Shown one piece after another: positions 24,605 through 37,400 of a stretch of DNA of 64,000 bases. Position 1 is the first letter of the stretch; every line of letters begins with the position of its first letter. A program made the position numbers and the translations under genes. Source of the DNA: Lichtheimia corymbifera B2541. Lineage: Eukaryota > Mucoromycota > Mucoromycetes > Mucorales > Lichtheimiaceae. The notes under the pieces are model-generated. The model was not told the DNA's origin. It saw only the letters and a list, made by a program, of their open reading frames with translations, and searched no databases. The DNA lies in the NCBI GenBank assembly GCA_000697475.1, contig JNEU01000734.1, positions 186,001-250,000 of the forward strand, read 5' to 3'.

Positions 24605-25204
24605 GTTGTTTATGCATGTACATCGGCCAAATTAGGGTAGGTGATAAAAGATCTATCAAGAACGTTAATCACTTGTTCGCCTAAAGCACATCCCCATTAT
24701 TACAAAGGTGATTTACCATGTTGTCAACCTACTCTTGGCGTTGGTATGCTTGTTCGGTATAAGAAGTGAGGATGACCGGGTCACGTTTGATATCAGCAAT
24801 CAAGCCTCCCCTGGTATGGCCGTTTGAATGAAGGATGGTGCAAGAGACATGGTGCAAATAGTAAGCCTCCCACGGTGGTGATTTAACGGCTTCCACCTAC
24901 CCACTGTACCAATGCAGCAGTCGTTGACAGAACTGATTAAAAAGGAGGCACAGGGATTAGGTGGTGTGACAAAGGCATCAGCGAGATATTGTAAGCACGA
25001 AAAAATGGTAAATAATGAACGGTGGATGCTATGAGAGAGCATAATGTGGATGATCCATAATGATCTACATCACAAGATGGAACGTGTGTTAAAGAATACA
25101 TACCCGCAAGATCTCGTCACAAAGAAAGGGGGCTGTTATACTATCGAATACAGTCTTTGTTCACAGCACAAATGAATCAAACAGGCTCTTCCTCTTCCTC
25201 TCTC
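24605..25204. other. Gene-free stretch before repeat copy B
   Basis: About 600 bp with no supported gene, repeat or RNA. Confidence 0.5.
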
Positions 25205-26310
25205 TTTCCTTTATCACAGCATTCACAAGTCGATATACTTCTACAATTCTGCATTTGACATACCATCGTTCTTTCTATAATACAATGCAGCACTTGTCCA
25301 CACACAACAAGATCTAGAAACTTAAAAGTAGTTGGCCAATGCAATATCGTATTTCCAAAAGTAACCCTTTAATCCAATATCATTCCAAGAAATAGATTGA
25401 GAACTACAGTGAGGATACATTGAACAGGGAAGTTTCTATCCTTTGAGCGTTCATTTGTAAACGTGAATGAATAGATGTGTGGTGGCGAGTTATATGCTTG
25501 GCGTATCAAATCATGATGTTGGATGGTGATAGTAGCTGCCATGGGATAGCGTCGAGTACGATAACTGGATGTACCCAATCGTTCAGAATGACAGCATCAT
25601 GCATAATGGTTTAAGCTGACAATGGATACGCTTTTCCACGCGTTGTGTATACTGAGATCCTTCCCACCCCATTAGCCAAAGCAATGCCGTATTCAGATCC
25701 ATATCCATAGGAAGTCGTATGTATTGAAATTGTTGCTACACGTAAATAAAGCTGCTTCTATACAATGGCTATCTGCTGTTCAGGTGAACAAGATTGTAAG
25801 GCATGTTGCTGCAAGTAAAGAACGCCATTTGGGGTCAATGGAGAGAAGATCTTGCTGATAGCAACTGCTGGAATGAATGCTGTTATACTCGGTCGTGGTA
25901 GAGGAGTGCACAAGAGAACGTGCAGTGTCAAGAAACGAGAGTATTGTCGTGGGTGCACTCGCCATGGAGCTTGCCATTCAGTCAAAGACAATCATATCAA
26001 GGCAGTTGTAGCAATGACATGATGGGTTGAAGCAGGACAATCGTACGCAGGTGGTAACTGTACTTGAATGGGGCAACAGTTGAGAATGGGAAGAAGAGAA
26101 AAATAAAGTGGGAGTGGAGGAAGTGGGAAATTTAAATAGGGCAGGCACTACCCTACAAATCCATGCACACTATAATTATAATTAATCCATGACCTTGATT
26201 GCCTCTCTCGAACCTGAAACTTTCACACAAGATGCTCCTCGGCATACTGATCAGCTTTGTCTTAATAAAGGACACACACTTCATTTAAAAATTTCGAAAG
26301 GGAGAGCATA
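25205..26310. repeat. Dispersed repeat, copy B (about 1.1 kb)
   Basis: Homologous in order and orientation to copy A at 12080-13310, with substitutions and small gaps. Well-conserved blocks include CAGATCCATATCCATA at about 25693, CTATCTGCTGTTCA at about 25769, CGCCATGGAG at about 25960 and GATGGGTTGAAGCAGGACAA at about 26021. It runs directly into the short-unit array that follows. Neither copy has a conserved long frame, so this is a non-autonomous or dead element. Confidence 0.65.
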
Positions 26311-26830
26311 ATGTGGGGTTTACTATGATGGCGGGAAATTGGGAAAGCGCCGGATTTATGAAAAAGTCAATTAGCATGTAGTTTCTTGGGATTCCCCATC
26401 TCGCACTTGAAACTTGGTCAGAAGGTACTCTCGCACATGCTGATCAACTTCATTCATTTAAAAACCGCATGGTTCATTATGAACATTTTGAATGCGGGCC
26501 AGCCCAAATGTAGGAGAAAGTAGGGTAGACGCTCCTGATCCCCGAGATTGCCTACCTCGAACCTGAAACTTTCAAGCAAGACACTTTCCACCACGCCGAG
26601 CAATTTCGTTCTCATAAAGACCCGAGAGTTCATTATGAAAACATTGAGTGTAGGAGAGACGACGAATGGATGGTAACATAAATAGGGTGTACGGCCGTGC
26701 GCGCCGATATTGCTGGTGGGGACCTCGAAACTTGGTCAGGCCGTGGGCTTCGACATGCTGATCAACATCGCTCTCATAAAGCCTCTACACATCATTACGG
26801 AGATTTGAAGAAACAGACACCTTCATGTTT
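26195..26830. repeat. Array of degenerate units of about 100-150 bp with tRNA-like B-box
   Basis: At least four diverged units start near 26200, 26395, 26545 and 26712. A shared core on the plus strand reads roughly GAACCTGAAACTTTCA, then a GC-richer part, GCTGATCAA with TTCGTTCTCATAAAG, and TTCATTATGAA. Related units occur at 13195-13310 (copy A) and within both foldback arms. On the minus strand several units contain GGTTCGAG or GGTTCAAGCC, which resembles a Pol III B-box. About 40 nt upstream is a weaker A-box-like stretch. A tRNA-derived SINE is one explanation, unproven. Confidence 0.5.
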
Positions 26831-26935
26831 TACATATGCTGAAAGCGTGATGCTATATGACAAGTGGTGTTTGTTCATTGTCAAGTAGGTAGAACCCAAT
26901 AGAGCGGAAGATGCAGACGGACTTCTTTGTGCAAC
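26826..26935 (+). repeat. Direct partial copy of the foldback right end
   Basis: This segment, starting GTTTTACATATGCTG and including GTGGTGTTTGTTCATTGTCA, is in the same orientation as 27349-27462. It lies just left of the foldback element and suggests nested or repeated insertion. Confidence 0.6.
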
Positions 26936-26960
26936 ACAGCTCATTTGCATGATACTTCGC

Positions 26961-27401
26961 AATGAACAAACACCACTTGTCATATAGCATTACGTTTACA
27001 GCATATGTAAAAACATAAAGATGCCCATAACTAAAAATTCTACAATGAAACGTGGGGTCTTCAATCGAACAGAGTTGCGCGGAGGGGTCATGCGCACCTT
27101 GTGTAGAAGTTTCACGATCTTCGTGGCCATTCTCAGAATCACCCGATGTCACCACCAGCCAAAGTCCATTGGGTCGACCTCTTGAATTTTTTTTTTCGAC
27201 GAGGCTGGTGGTGACATTGGGTGATTCTGAGAATGGCCACGACGATCGTGAAACTTCTACACAAGGTGCGCTTGACCCCGCCGCGCAACTTTGTTCGATT
27301 GAAGGCCCCATGTTTCATTGTAGAATTTTTAGTTATGGGCATCTTTGTGTTTTACATATGCTGTAACCATGATGCTATATGAAAGGTGGTGTTTGTTCAT
27401 T
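26961..27401. mobile_element. Foldback (long inverted repeat) element
   Basis: Two arms of about 200 bp (26961-27160 and 27204-27401) are inverted copies of each other with about 14 differences by eye, around a 43-bp spacer. The spacer includes a run of T at about 27187-27196. The outer ends read AATGAACAAACACCAC and its complement. The right arm continues for about 60 bp (27402-27462) into sequence also found at 26890 and 23203. There is no transposase. Because of the symmetry, similar frames of about 100 codons appear on both strands; these are artefacts, not genes. It fits a non-autonomous foldback/MITE-like element built from the short repeat unit of the adjacent array. Confidence 0.7.
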
Positions 27402-27564
27402 GTCAAGTAGGTAGACCCTGATAGAGCCGAAGATGCAGAGAGACGTGTTTGTGTACCTGAGCTAAAAAAACCAGCACTTCAGGGACAACGCATGGCAGGT
27501 ATGCAAACGTCATTTCCAATGCATACATTGGCATCTAACATGTACTTTTTCTCATTGCCCAGCT

Positions 27565-27831
27565 TTGCGGAATCTACTTGATGGGAACAATGCGCCTGCT
27601 CCAGACATACATCTCATTGATTCAACTTTCTTGATCCGAGGTGATTTGACCGAGTTACGCTCAAACAAGGAGCATATCAGCCTACGTATACATGCAGCAT
27701 GCACTATCTACCTCAACTGATGTCTCTTTATTTGAGCGTAACTCAGCCAAATCAGCTCGGATCACGACAATTGGATCACGGAAAAGCTCGACTGGAGCAG
27801 GCGCATCATTCCCATCAAGTGGATTGGGCAA
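27565..27831. repeat. Inverted pair of related coding remnants
   Basis: A left arm (27565-27680) and right arm (27717-27831) are inverted relatives around a 36-bp centre. Read towards the centre from either side they encode similar peptides: LLDGNNAPAP with IRGDLTELRSNKE on the plus strand, and PLDGNDAPAP with IRADLAELRSNKE on the minus strand. Differences often fall at codon third positions, implying that the ancestral sequence was coding. No start, conserved splice structure or known domain was found, so both are probably remnants of a duplicated gene or element. Confidence 0.55.
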
Positions 27832-27869
27832 AAGCCAATGTATGACCTTTACTAAATCGTCCATTAACG

Positions 27870-28423
27870 AACATGCATTCGCCCTTTCTGTACATCAATT
27901 TGAGCACTGCAAGTAATCCCCAATAGCAGGAATCCAAGTACTCGATAAAGAAGTAACCTTGGTGTGATCATGAAAGCTTTTGAACAGGTTTTAATAAGCA
28001 ATGGCTGCATAGTAAAAGCAAAGAACAGAACAAAAATCACCTAATCGTGACGGAAATGACCATTTCAGATACAAATGATGAAGCAGGTGATAGCACATTA
28101 TTAGACATGTAAAAGCAAGAAGATCTATAAGAGAGCTTGAAATCACTCTCAAACTCAAAAGCAGCGATGTGTTTACTAGAAAGGTATATACCCAACTTTA
28201 TTTTATTTGATGGTCATGGTCATGTGAACTATATGTAAAGTGAGTGATTGGGAAGCATGGCATTCATTGGGTGGATAGGTCAAGTATATATTTTGAAAGG
28301 GCCGTCATCCGCGTCGCATGACCATATTTGGTGATTGCTTTGCTGCATTGGAAACCCGGCACATTTCCATATGCGTCGTGACTGAAAATCAGCTGCCTGT
28401 AGTTCCTTTCTTTCATTCCTGCA
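27870..28423. other. Intergenic, CSF1 promoter side
   Basis: About 550 bp with no supported gene; it should contain the CSF1 promoter. No clear TATA box at the expected distance. Confidence 0.5.
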
Positions 28424-31400
28424 ATGGCGACAGGACCAGCACCAGCAGTAGCAAGCAGCAACAACATTCAAACGGTGTCCGACTTTTGGCTGTTTGTCGT
28501 TTATTGTCTGGTCGTCATTGTTGTCGTTCTCTTTTTCCTTTTCTACTTCAATCGAGTACTCGCCCAGATCCTCACATGGCTGATCAACCAGTACACTTGG
28601 AGACGCTACAATGCTTACATTGAAGTCGGTAAGAATATGCATCGTCGTCTCAATGCTTAGAATACACTCTCATAATCGGCTATACAGACTCGATACGAGT
28701 GACGCTTCTTGGTGCTCGAATATTGTTCAAGAACTTGCGATACCTTTCCACCAACCAATCCATATCCATCGTCAAAGGCCACATCTCAATACAATACTGG
28801 CTGATGAATGTGCGAAAAGCTGACACTGACAAGATGGGTAAGTAATGATGGAGATTGTAAAAGTATAAAGGTTGCTTACGCATGTTGTCACATTTCTAGA
28901 TCAGAGCAAGAGCAAATTGCCATGTCGTATTGTTTGCAGCGTTGAAGGTCTTGAATGGTTCATCTACAACAACGTCCCAGCATATGAGGCAATGAAGAAT
29001 ATTCTAGGGATGTCAGATGGGGATAAATCACATGAAAGAGATGGTAACTATCATGCTTGAGCTAATGTCATTCATTTTATTAATCCCATGTTGTTGGAGT
29101 AGGATCATCACCCACCCATAGTATGCATAATGGTAGCCAAGATCCCGAGGTCCAAACACCTGCAGCAGCAATGGAGACTTCTCTGATACGACGCCTCATG
29201 CCTATCCAGTTCGAGTGTACAACAGGTGCTTGGATGATTGGAAACAATGAGCTGCGAAGTATGATTGTTGGGCAAGCAGTGCAAGCAAGTGGTATATGGA
29301 GTGCTGAGGAGTCCCGTACCGAGATGGATCATTATAAATCAGTACTCGACCTTGTCTTCCGCAAATGCCAGATTAGTCTGAAGGACAACATGGACTTTAC
29401 CTATCCTCAAGACAGACAAGAAGACATTGCAGTTAACTCAGCATCCAAAACAATACGCATTCTACGGGGGTAAATATGCTCTTCCACTTCTAGTCGACCA
29501 CCATGTGATATTAACAACAATGAAAATAGCATTTCTGATTTCTTCTTGTACCCATTACGAATCCTATTTCACCCAGCTACAAAAACAAGGCAATTTGGTC
29601 ACATGCAACATATGCAAGATATTATGAGATCACACCGTGATGCTGAGCAAGGAACGACACGATCCACCACCTTCCATGAGGAATACGCACGAGTGAACAA
29701 TGTGCTTGAATGCAGCAAAATGGCGCTGTTATATTATTCTGATGTTGCAGGTGAGTTATGAAGGTTTACTGTTTATATGACGCTGTGCTAAGTATACCAT
29801 TGGTAGGCACTGTTCCTTCGAGTGGTGCACTCGGATCATCGGGAGTGGGAATTGATGTGGGTAACGGAGGTCTTCCGCCAGAATGGGGTATACGATTACT
29901 CTTATGGAACGCCATGTTTCATTATGGGCCCTGGACCGATCGGCAAAGGTATGCTTGTGTTTCTTTGTTCGATGGTGACACAAATATTCTAAAAGAGATG
30001 TACCCAAATAGATCTTCAATACATGATTATTTCTATCCGAGCTCGCATCGCAACAACAAACCGACACCTTATTTGCAACCTGGGGATGAGCGTGTGGCCA
30101 CAGCATTCGAATTCCATGTGGAACTTATTACTGAAGCAACGCTAAGGATACCAACTCGGGAAAAGTCAAAGGTATTTAGAATTCACAGAATGGTCGCTTG
30201 GATATCATCATGGGTTGACGTCCCATATGAATAGGACTGGAAATATGACAGCGAAGTGGGAGAACTCGATCTCGGCACAGATGGATATTACACGCGTCCT
30301 TACGGTTGGATTGATATCAAAACAGCTGCTGGCAGCACAATCAAGACAATCGTACCTTACGTATGGGGGGCAGACGGCATGAGTATCACCCATGACATCC
30401 ATTTGAAAGACGTTGATGCATCCACAAGCGTCAACTATGCTTCGTTAATGCACGCCAAAAGCTTGGATGTAAGTATGGACCATTGCATGTGCTGAACTTT
30501 GTATAGCTGATATCCGATAATAGATTTCTGTTTCAATGCATTCACCCTTAGTATGGAACGCACATCGTGTGTGGGATGTTGGCATATCACTCAAGAGGCC
30601 ACAAATATTCCTTTTACGTGACCACGTCTTTCTGTTCCAAGACCTGATAAAGGATTGGTCGTCCACTCCTCCACCTGATCTATTACATTTTATACCCATC
30701 ACCTACAACTTTACTGCCAACGTATCTGAACCGCTCTTATACCTCTGTGTGAACGAACACAATATCATCAGTAATCCCAATGCGCTCGACGATAATGGTA
30801 AGAAAGCAATACCAGTAGAAGGGAATTTGATACTGATATTGGCGTTTAGCATTTATAAAGATACACTCGAACAAGCTACATTATACAATGTCACTTCCGT
30901 TTATCGATTATGAACCAGAAGTTAATACGATCAACTTCCACGCAGATGTAAGTTAAAAGGAAAATGCCCATCTTCTCTTATTAACATGCTGCTATTTCAA
31001 GATGGAACATTTTGATCTTGGATTTTCTCTCCAAAGCTCGCATACGCTCAGTGCTTTTATGGACGACGACAACGCGCAATTTGGAATCAGCGTCGCAGTG
31101 GAAATTGAAGGCTCTTACGAATATTACACCACCACTGATATCCTACGTCATATCGAGTCGCTAAATCTCAATGTCAAGGTAAGAACAAATGATTAAACTA
31201 CTTTTGCATGCTTACATTGTTGCATTTATTTAGCTCAATGGTGTAACATGTAAACTGTTTGGCACCGTGATTCGCTATCTCATTATCTTGCGTGACAACT
31301 ACGTCGGCAACTGGATCAACTTTACGACCATCGATGAGTATCGACAGCGACGACAGGATCCTGACAAGTGGTTGGAGACGAAAAGGAAGCAGGCTGAGTC

Positions 31401-34400
31401 CAAGGTGAGTAGGATAACAAAAATTCATGCAAATGTCACTAATACAATGTTACACAAAGCCGATTCAAGATCCATTTGAAGTCTATTTCCTTGTTGACAT
31501 CCAAGATGGCTCGCTGTTATTACCTGAAAACTTGTATGAGTGCTCTCATTACTCGCAAATGGACTTTCAAGAATTACAAGTCGAATTACGGAATCTGGAT
31601 ATCTATATGGGTAATTGCTTTTAATGACACACCGATGATTGTGTAGCAGAAGAGCATTAACAATGATTATCTTTTAGACATGTACATCAATGTTAGCCCA
31701 ATTACCTGGACGCGCGAGACATACAGTGATCCAAGTTCCAAAAAATCATTTATGAGAACAAGGACAGTGAGAGACCAAGGCAACTTTTTGTATATCGATG
31801 GTAATACTTGTCTTTTTATTATGCTACATCCACTGATACTTATCGTTATGTTTAGAGCTGAATATTTATGCCCATCGTCTCTTTGGTCCTCTACCTGAAA
31901 CAGCCACGTATGTTTGCCACTGGGAATTTGACGTTGGACGCATCACTGGGGAGATCAAACCATCCTTCCTATTGGGCACCACAAATTTTGCACAGACGTT
32001 TGCATACGACATGATTGATGAAGATAATGCCGTACCATCCGAGATTGCCCCTGCAGCTGATCCAGACGTCACCTTTGTCAAAGCTACCGTGAAGCAAGTT
32101 GATATTTATCTGATGAACGAGAACAGTGCAGCAAGGGTGTCCTTGGAACAAGGCGTTGCTGTCGAGTTTGACAATCTTGTGAATGAAAAGTACAACCAGC
32201 GAGTATGCGTTCAGATGCCGACTTTTGTGGCGACCACCCTTGCAAACCAAGATCATCATATGCGTGGATTAGGAACAGCACAGGTGACATGTCAATCTTA
32301 GTTGGCTATTTGGTGCGTGAGTGCTGACATGCTTTTTGATAGGATGAATTTTCTTGGGTTGAAGTTGCAAAGTTTTCTACGGGAATGAACATCACTGTCT
32401 TCCGACATACCAAGGAATGGAAAAAGCTGAGAGCTGCTCAACAGAATTTCATCAAGGTCCAGGATTATACCACACGACGATGTTCACATTTATATGAGAC
32501 CGGCGAGGAATCCGAAGGTACTACTACGTTTGTCAAAGTTGTGGGATTGATTGTGTGCTAATGCATCATTATAGAAGCTGAGCAATCAACAGGCGACCAT
32601 CATGTGGGGGTGTTATATGCCCCATTATACCGATCGGTGTATCTTGGTAAGATCGCATTAGTATACCTTGAGCGAATGATTAACCATTAGCTTATAGCGC
32701 AAAATGCAAGCCATATGGAAGATCGTTCACCCTACTTGGTACGTCCCTCAGGCCAGAGTGATGATTACGCTCTACGATCTTTTGCGGCCGGAGCAAGCGA
32801 TATCCCAAGCGTTGGCTCCTACATTGGGGACTGGGGTCATGGTGGCATGGATTCTCTAGATGTTGACCACGTGGCGGATCGCCAATCTCGTCCAAGCATC
32901 ATCTCAAACGACAATGAATCCTTTCATACAGCATATTCAGGAGAACACCCATTTGGAATGCATGCTGCTGATATCCACCAGCTGATATATGATGATGAGC
33001 ATTATGATCATTTTAGCTCACGTTCCATGTCAGCTTCTGAAAGCGATGGTAAGAACGGTAGTGATGACCTTGACTCGAATAATTGAATGATGTATTTCTA
33101 TAGACGAATTTATTCACGGCGATGCTACCAATGGCGACAAGAAAAAGGCATCCGAGTTTACAAGCAGCATTCCTCCATCGATTCCTTACAGTGGTTATCT
33201 CAATCGCTATTCAGTCAAAACAGCATCTGTACCCGGTAGTCGCAGCAATGGTTTCTTTCGACCCTATCTTCCTCCTCCAAAAACCCGTTTTATCCCATTG
33301 AAGGTATGTTGGCGAGAACAATCTATTTGCACAAGGGAGAAAAAGCTCTAACATCATCGATTGTGTTATAGAGGAAAAATTCTGCTGGTGTGAATGAACA
33401 TGGGGAATCTGATGATACGCGACGACAAGATGGCTCCTTGTTTTTGTTTCCCGGCACAACGCATACTGGTCATACACCCGACATCGATGGATACGACGAC
33501 AATGCTGCATCGGATGATGAAGATGGTAGCGGGAATGAAGTTGTGGTGACGACTGTGCTCGAAGCAACACGTCCCTTGGATATCCTCATGACCCCCATTT
33601 TGGTGAAGATAGCACAAGAAGTATCAGAAGCCATCAATCGATATGTGAGTAATGAATTCTCTATACAAAAATAGGGGGTATTTACTTATAATTCCTTGTA
33701 GGATTGGGACTTGGAAAGCATGATGGATTCATTGCAGATGGAGTACGTTGGCCAGCTCACTCGATATTTGACGGATCAATTTGTATGCACCCGATTCGCC
33801 GTATCGTTGCCGAATACACACTTTCATTTCATCCAGAATGTGATGCTCCCTGATGACCTACCATCTTACAAGGATGGGACATCATATATCAACCACAAAT
33901 ACGATGAAAAGGATTCCATGCTTTGTTCAGCCGATATTTTCCTTGAGGACTTCAGCATGATTGGAAGTGTCAAGTTTCAGGATGAAGCATTTGACGAGAA
34001 AAAGAAATCAGTGGCAGAGTCGAGAATGGCGCTTATGGAGTCTCGAGTACATATCGATCTTGGTAGTCTTGAATGCAAAGTCCAATATGTAAGCGAGAGG
34101 AATCAGCCAGCACGTCAACCGGTTGTCTTTGGTATCCCCTTGTCACGTCAACATACCCGATCCGTCAGTGTCAGAAACCACCAGGGGCTAAAGGAAGAGG
34201 AAGCTACCAACGAATTGGTGGTGATCGATTTCATGTTGAGCAAATTTGGATTCAAGTGGTTGGGTGCAGAGAAACCAAATTACTTGAACCTTGATATTGG
34301 CAATCTCTCAACCGTTATTATCACTGAAGCTGTCGAGATTCTTGTTGGTGCGGTGTATTCATGGCTCGTTTTCGTTGATGATTTCAAGATGATCTTGAGC

Positions 34401-37400
34401 AGCTTTCAGGATCAAAGATCTCGCCAGATCCAGATGTTTATACACGAGTTATCGAATTATTCCAAGCATCCAGCAACGACTGGTGATCCGCTATTCTTGA
34501 CGAAGCCCACGACTGTTTTACGCTTGGGATCACGTAATTTCCGAAACGATGTGGGTTGGAAGCTACTTGCAAGGCTGCGCTATTGCCTGAGGACCATTGA
34601 TTCTGGAAGTCGCGCACGATTGCAGTACAAACTCTCCAAAGGATCCAGTTCATTGCCACTAAGCTCCAAGCAAATGTTCGAGAACGTGGTGCATACATTG
34701 TCTCAGTGGAGAAATTGGGAAATCAGTGCAATGCAAATAGCCAATTGCCGCCTATTTACAGAACCATATCATCAACAATCGAGCGAAGTGCCTTTCGATG
34801 ATCGCTGTAGAACCGAAAAGCTCGTAGACTTTTTGGTCGCATCCATCAATCTTGCAACGATACGCATTGACTCTTTCGACTTTTGCATATTCGAGGAGGA
34901 ACAGGAGACCGAGGACAATAGTATCAGTATCACTGCTGTCGAATTTGGATTAGAGAGTGCATATAAGCGACCTGCCATTAGTGGATCAACCACAGAAGAT
35001 GTTCCTCGTATGAGTGGAGAATCGGATCGTAGACATGGTGCTGCTCTTACCGCCCGAGATGGATACCTTGATGTTGTTTCCAAGACGTCGTTGGGCTACA
35101 TTAGGATATTGATCAACCCTACCATATTGGCATTTGCACAGCATATGTTGACAGTCCAACGTGTCTTTACGGCTAAACTGAAAGATTTATCGCATGCCAA
35201 CAAGCAACCCCATGAAAGAGAATCGAGTTCTTCAGAGTTGGATATCGTCAGCATTGTTAACAAGATCGACATTGTGGCACAAGCGCTTATTAATGTACAA
35301 GATATTGATGTCACTGCACGAGCACAAAAATTGACAATGCAAAGCCTTGTTCGTGGTATCCAAGGATCAGCGCTGTTTTCCAATCCCAAATTGACCCCAC
35401 TCCCATTATTTGCATCGTCGGACAAAGCGGATTCGGATACTGGTTCAGGTGTGAGGAGCTCAACGAAAGCATCAAAGCGCAACAATTCGTCCAATCCTAG
35501 CAATCGTCTTATTCTTGAAGCAGGTGGATTGATGGAGTATTCGGATGTACGCTTTTATGAGATGACAGGACCACAACATCGGCAGCTCAGCGAATTATTG
35601 ATTATCACACTGGATGGTGTCAACTTGAATGCCAACATCAGTCAACCAACACGCTTTTTACGCAAGCAATCACGATCATCAGAGCAAAACATGGGCAAGG
35701 AAGTGCTCAACGTGTTTTCCAACATACACAAATTCAATATTCATGCACCAAAGAGCTTGCTTCGACTCTATGAATTTTTGGAGGATTGGCGTACGGAACA
35801 AGGGCAACGATACCAGTTCTTATTCCAAAACTTGATGAGTGAATGGGAGGAACAACGTAGAACTGCCGACACAGCATTGGCTGTTCAATCCCATGGTGCC
35901 AAGTCTGCCGAGAAGAAGTTTGATATCAAGCTGCAGTTTTTGCTCAATGAATTCGACACTCGATTCGATCTTTTGCCTTCGCTAAGTGTTCAATATACCA
36001 TCCGCGACTTTTTTGTCATGGTCAATGAATCCGAGGTTAAGAACCAATTGGTGCAAAAGTATGCTGTACAACTATCCAAACAAGAGCTCCATCTCATTAC
36101 CAAGAACACGCCAACACAACAACGTCAACTACATGAAGAATATGCTGGTGGCACTTTCAGCATTCCTGGTATTCGGAGCACAGGAAGTTTACGCAATGAA
36201 ACTGTCAATGGTGTGAGCCAGCTTCGACTACGCTTTACTGTCTTTGTGGATTTCATATCATTGTCACTCAACGCAAGCATGATTGATTCGTTCCTTACAG
36301 CACAATCTTTACTTGGCAATGAGATGGGGGAGCTGATAGAAGTGCTTTCATACGATAAGAAGAAACGCAAAACCAATCTGGCAGAATCATCAACAGCAGC
36401 AGCAGCAGCAGCAACAACACCTCCACGCAAACTCACATACAGCATGGATGTTAATTTGAATGGCCTTCGTATTGCAGCTGTCAGCCCTTCTGCTATCGGC
36501 GTATTTGAATCGAATGGATATGAAGCATCAATTTCAAATGAAGCTGTATGTACCGCTGATCCAGAACGACTCATGTGGAAGGTCAAAGGAAGGAACTTTG
36601 CATTGTCGCTTGAGCACAATGATGGTAGCAGCAACACCGACAATGCCACCAGCGAACCATCCATGGGAGAGCAGCCATCATCAACACATCGTCGGAATCG
36701 ATTGGCATATATCATTGCTGATTTTGAAGTACAGAATTACTTTTCTGGTGAACGCGCTGATACAAAGGATAATCGAATGGAACCGTTCCAAATCAACGTA
36801 TCAAGAATTCAGACCGTTATGCAACCCATTGCACTGAGCAAGCTCGCTGAATTGTACATTTACTATGACTCAGAGCTCAAAAAGAAAAAGGAGATGAAAA
36901 AGACCGAGCTGGATCAGATTGCTACCAATACCAAGCGCCTTGTCAAGTCATTCAAGCGTGATACTGGAGCCGATCAGGAGACACCTCATTCACTATGGGA
37001 AGGAAAAGTCTTGTCCGTCAATATTCAACGTGTTGGTATTGCAATCCCATTAGAAGCAGCGACGCCTACATCAGAGCATACGCATCACCCAACGCCAAGT
37101 GCTTTGCTACTATCCATTGTGTCGATCCAATTTGTGACCAAGAATATTGAAAAGAGTGCTGCCACACTTGAGGATATCTCTCTTCAATTCGTCAGGCGTT
37201 TTGATCAGAACAATGAGGATCACTTTATGGCTGAACAGCATCCTCGCATGAACCAGATGCATTTACCATCTATCGCATGTCACGTGTATACTCGCAAATT
37301 GGAAACGAAGCAAAGTGTCAAGATTGATGCCAAAGTGGGTGGCTTTGAAGTGGACATTGATGGAAGCCTCTCGGATTATGTGAATGCGTTGAATATCATT

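Noticed and set aside
25758..25991. Minus-strand frame shared in part with one at 12785-13030 in repeat copy A
   Set aside because: Both copies show similar peptides such as LTEW and PWRVHP only over a short stretch; frames then diverge, so the match reflects repeat homology and not a protein.
26853..27366. Frames of 104 and 152 codons on opposite strands with similar peptides
   Set aside because: They come from the two arms of the foldback element. The symmetry produces mirrored frames; there is no start context, domain or splice structure.
29949..30011. Reading straight through this part of CSF1 as coding
   Set aside because: The frame is open, but removing it as an intron (AG/GTATGC to ATAG) gives DRQRSSIHDYFYP, which matches the family motif better. 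The through-read adds 21 unrelated residues.
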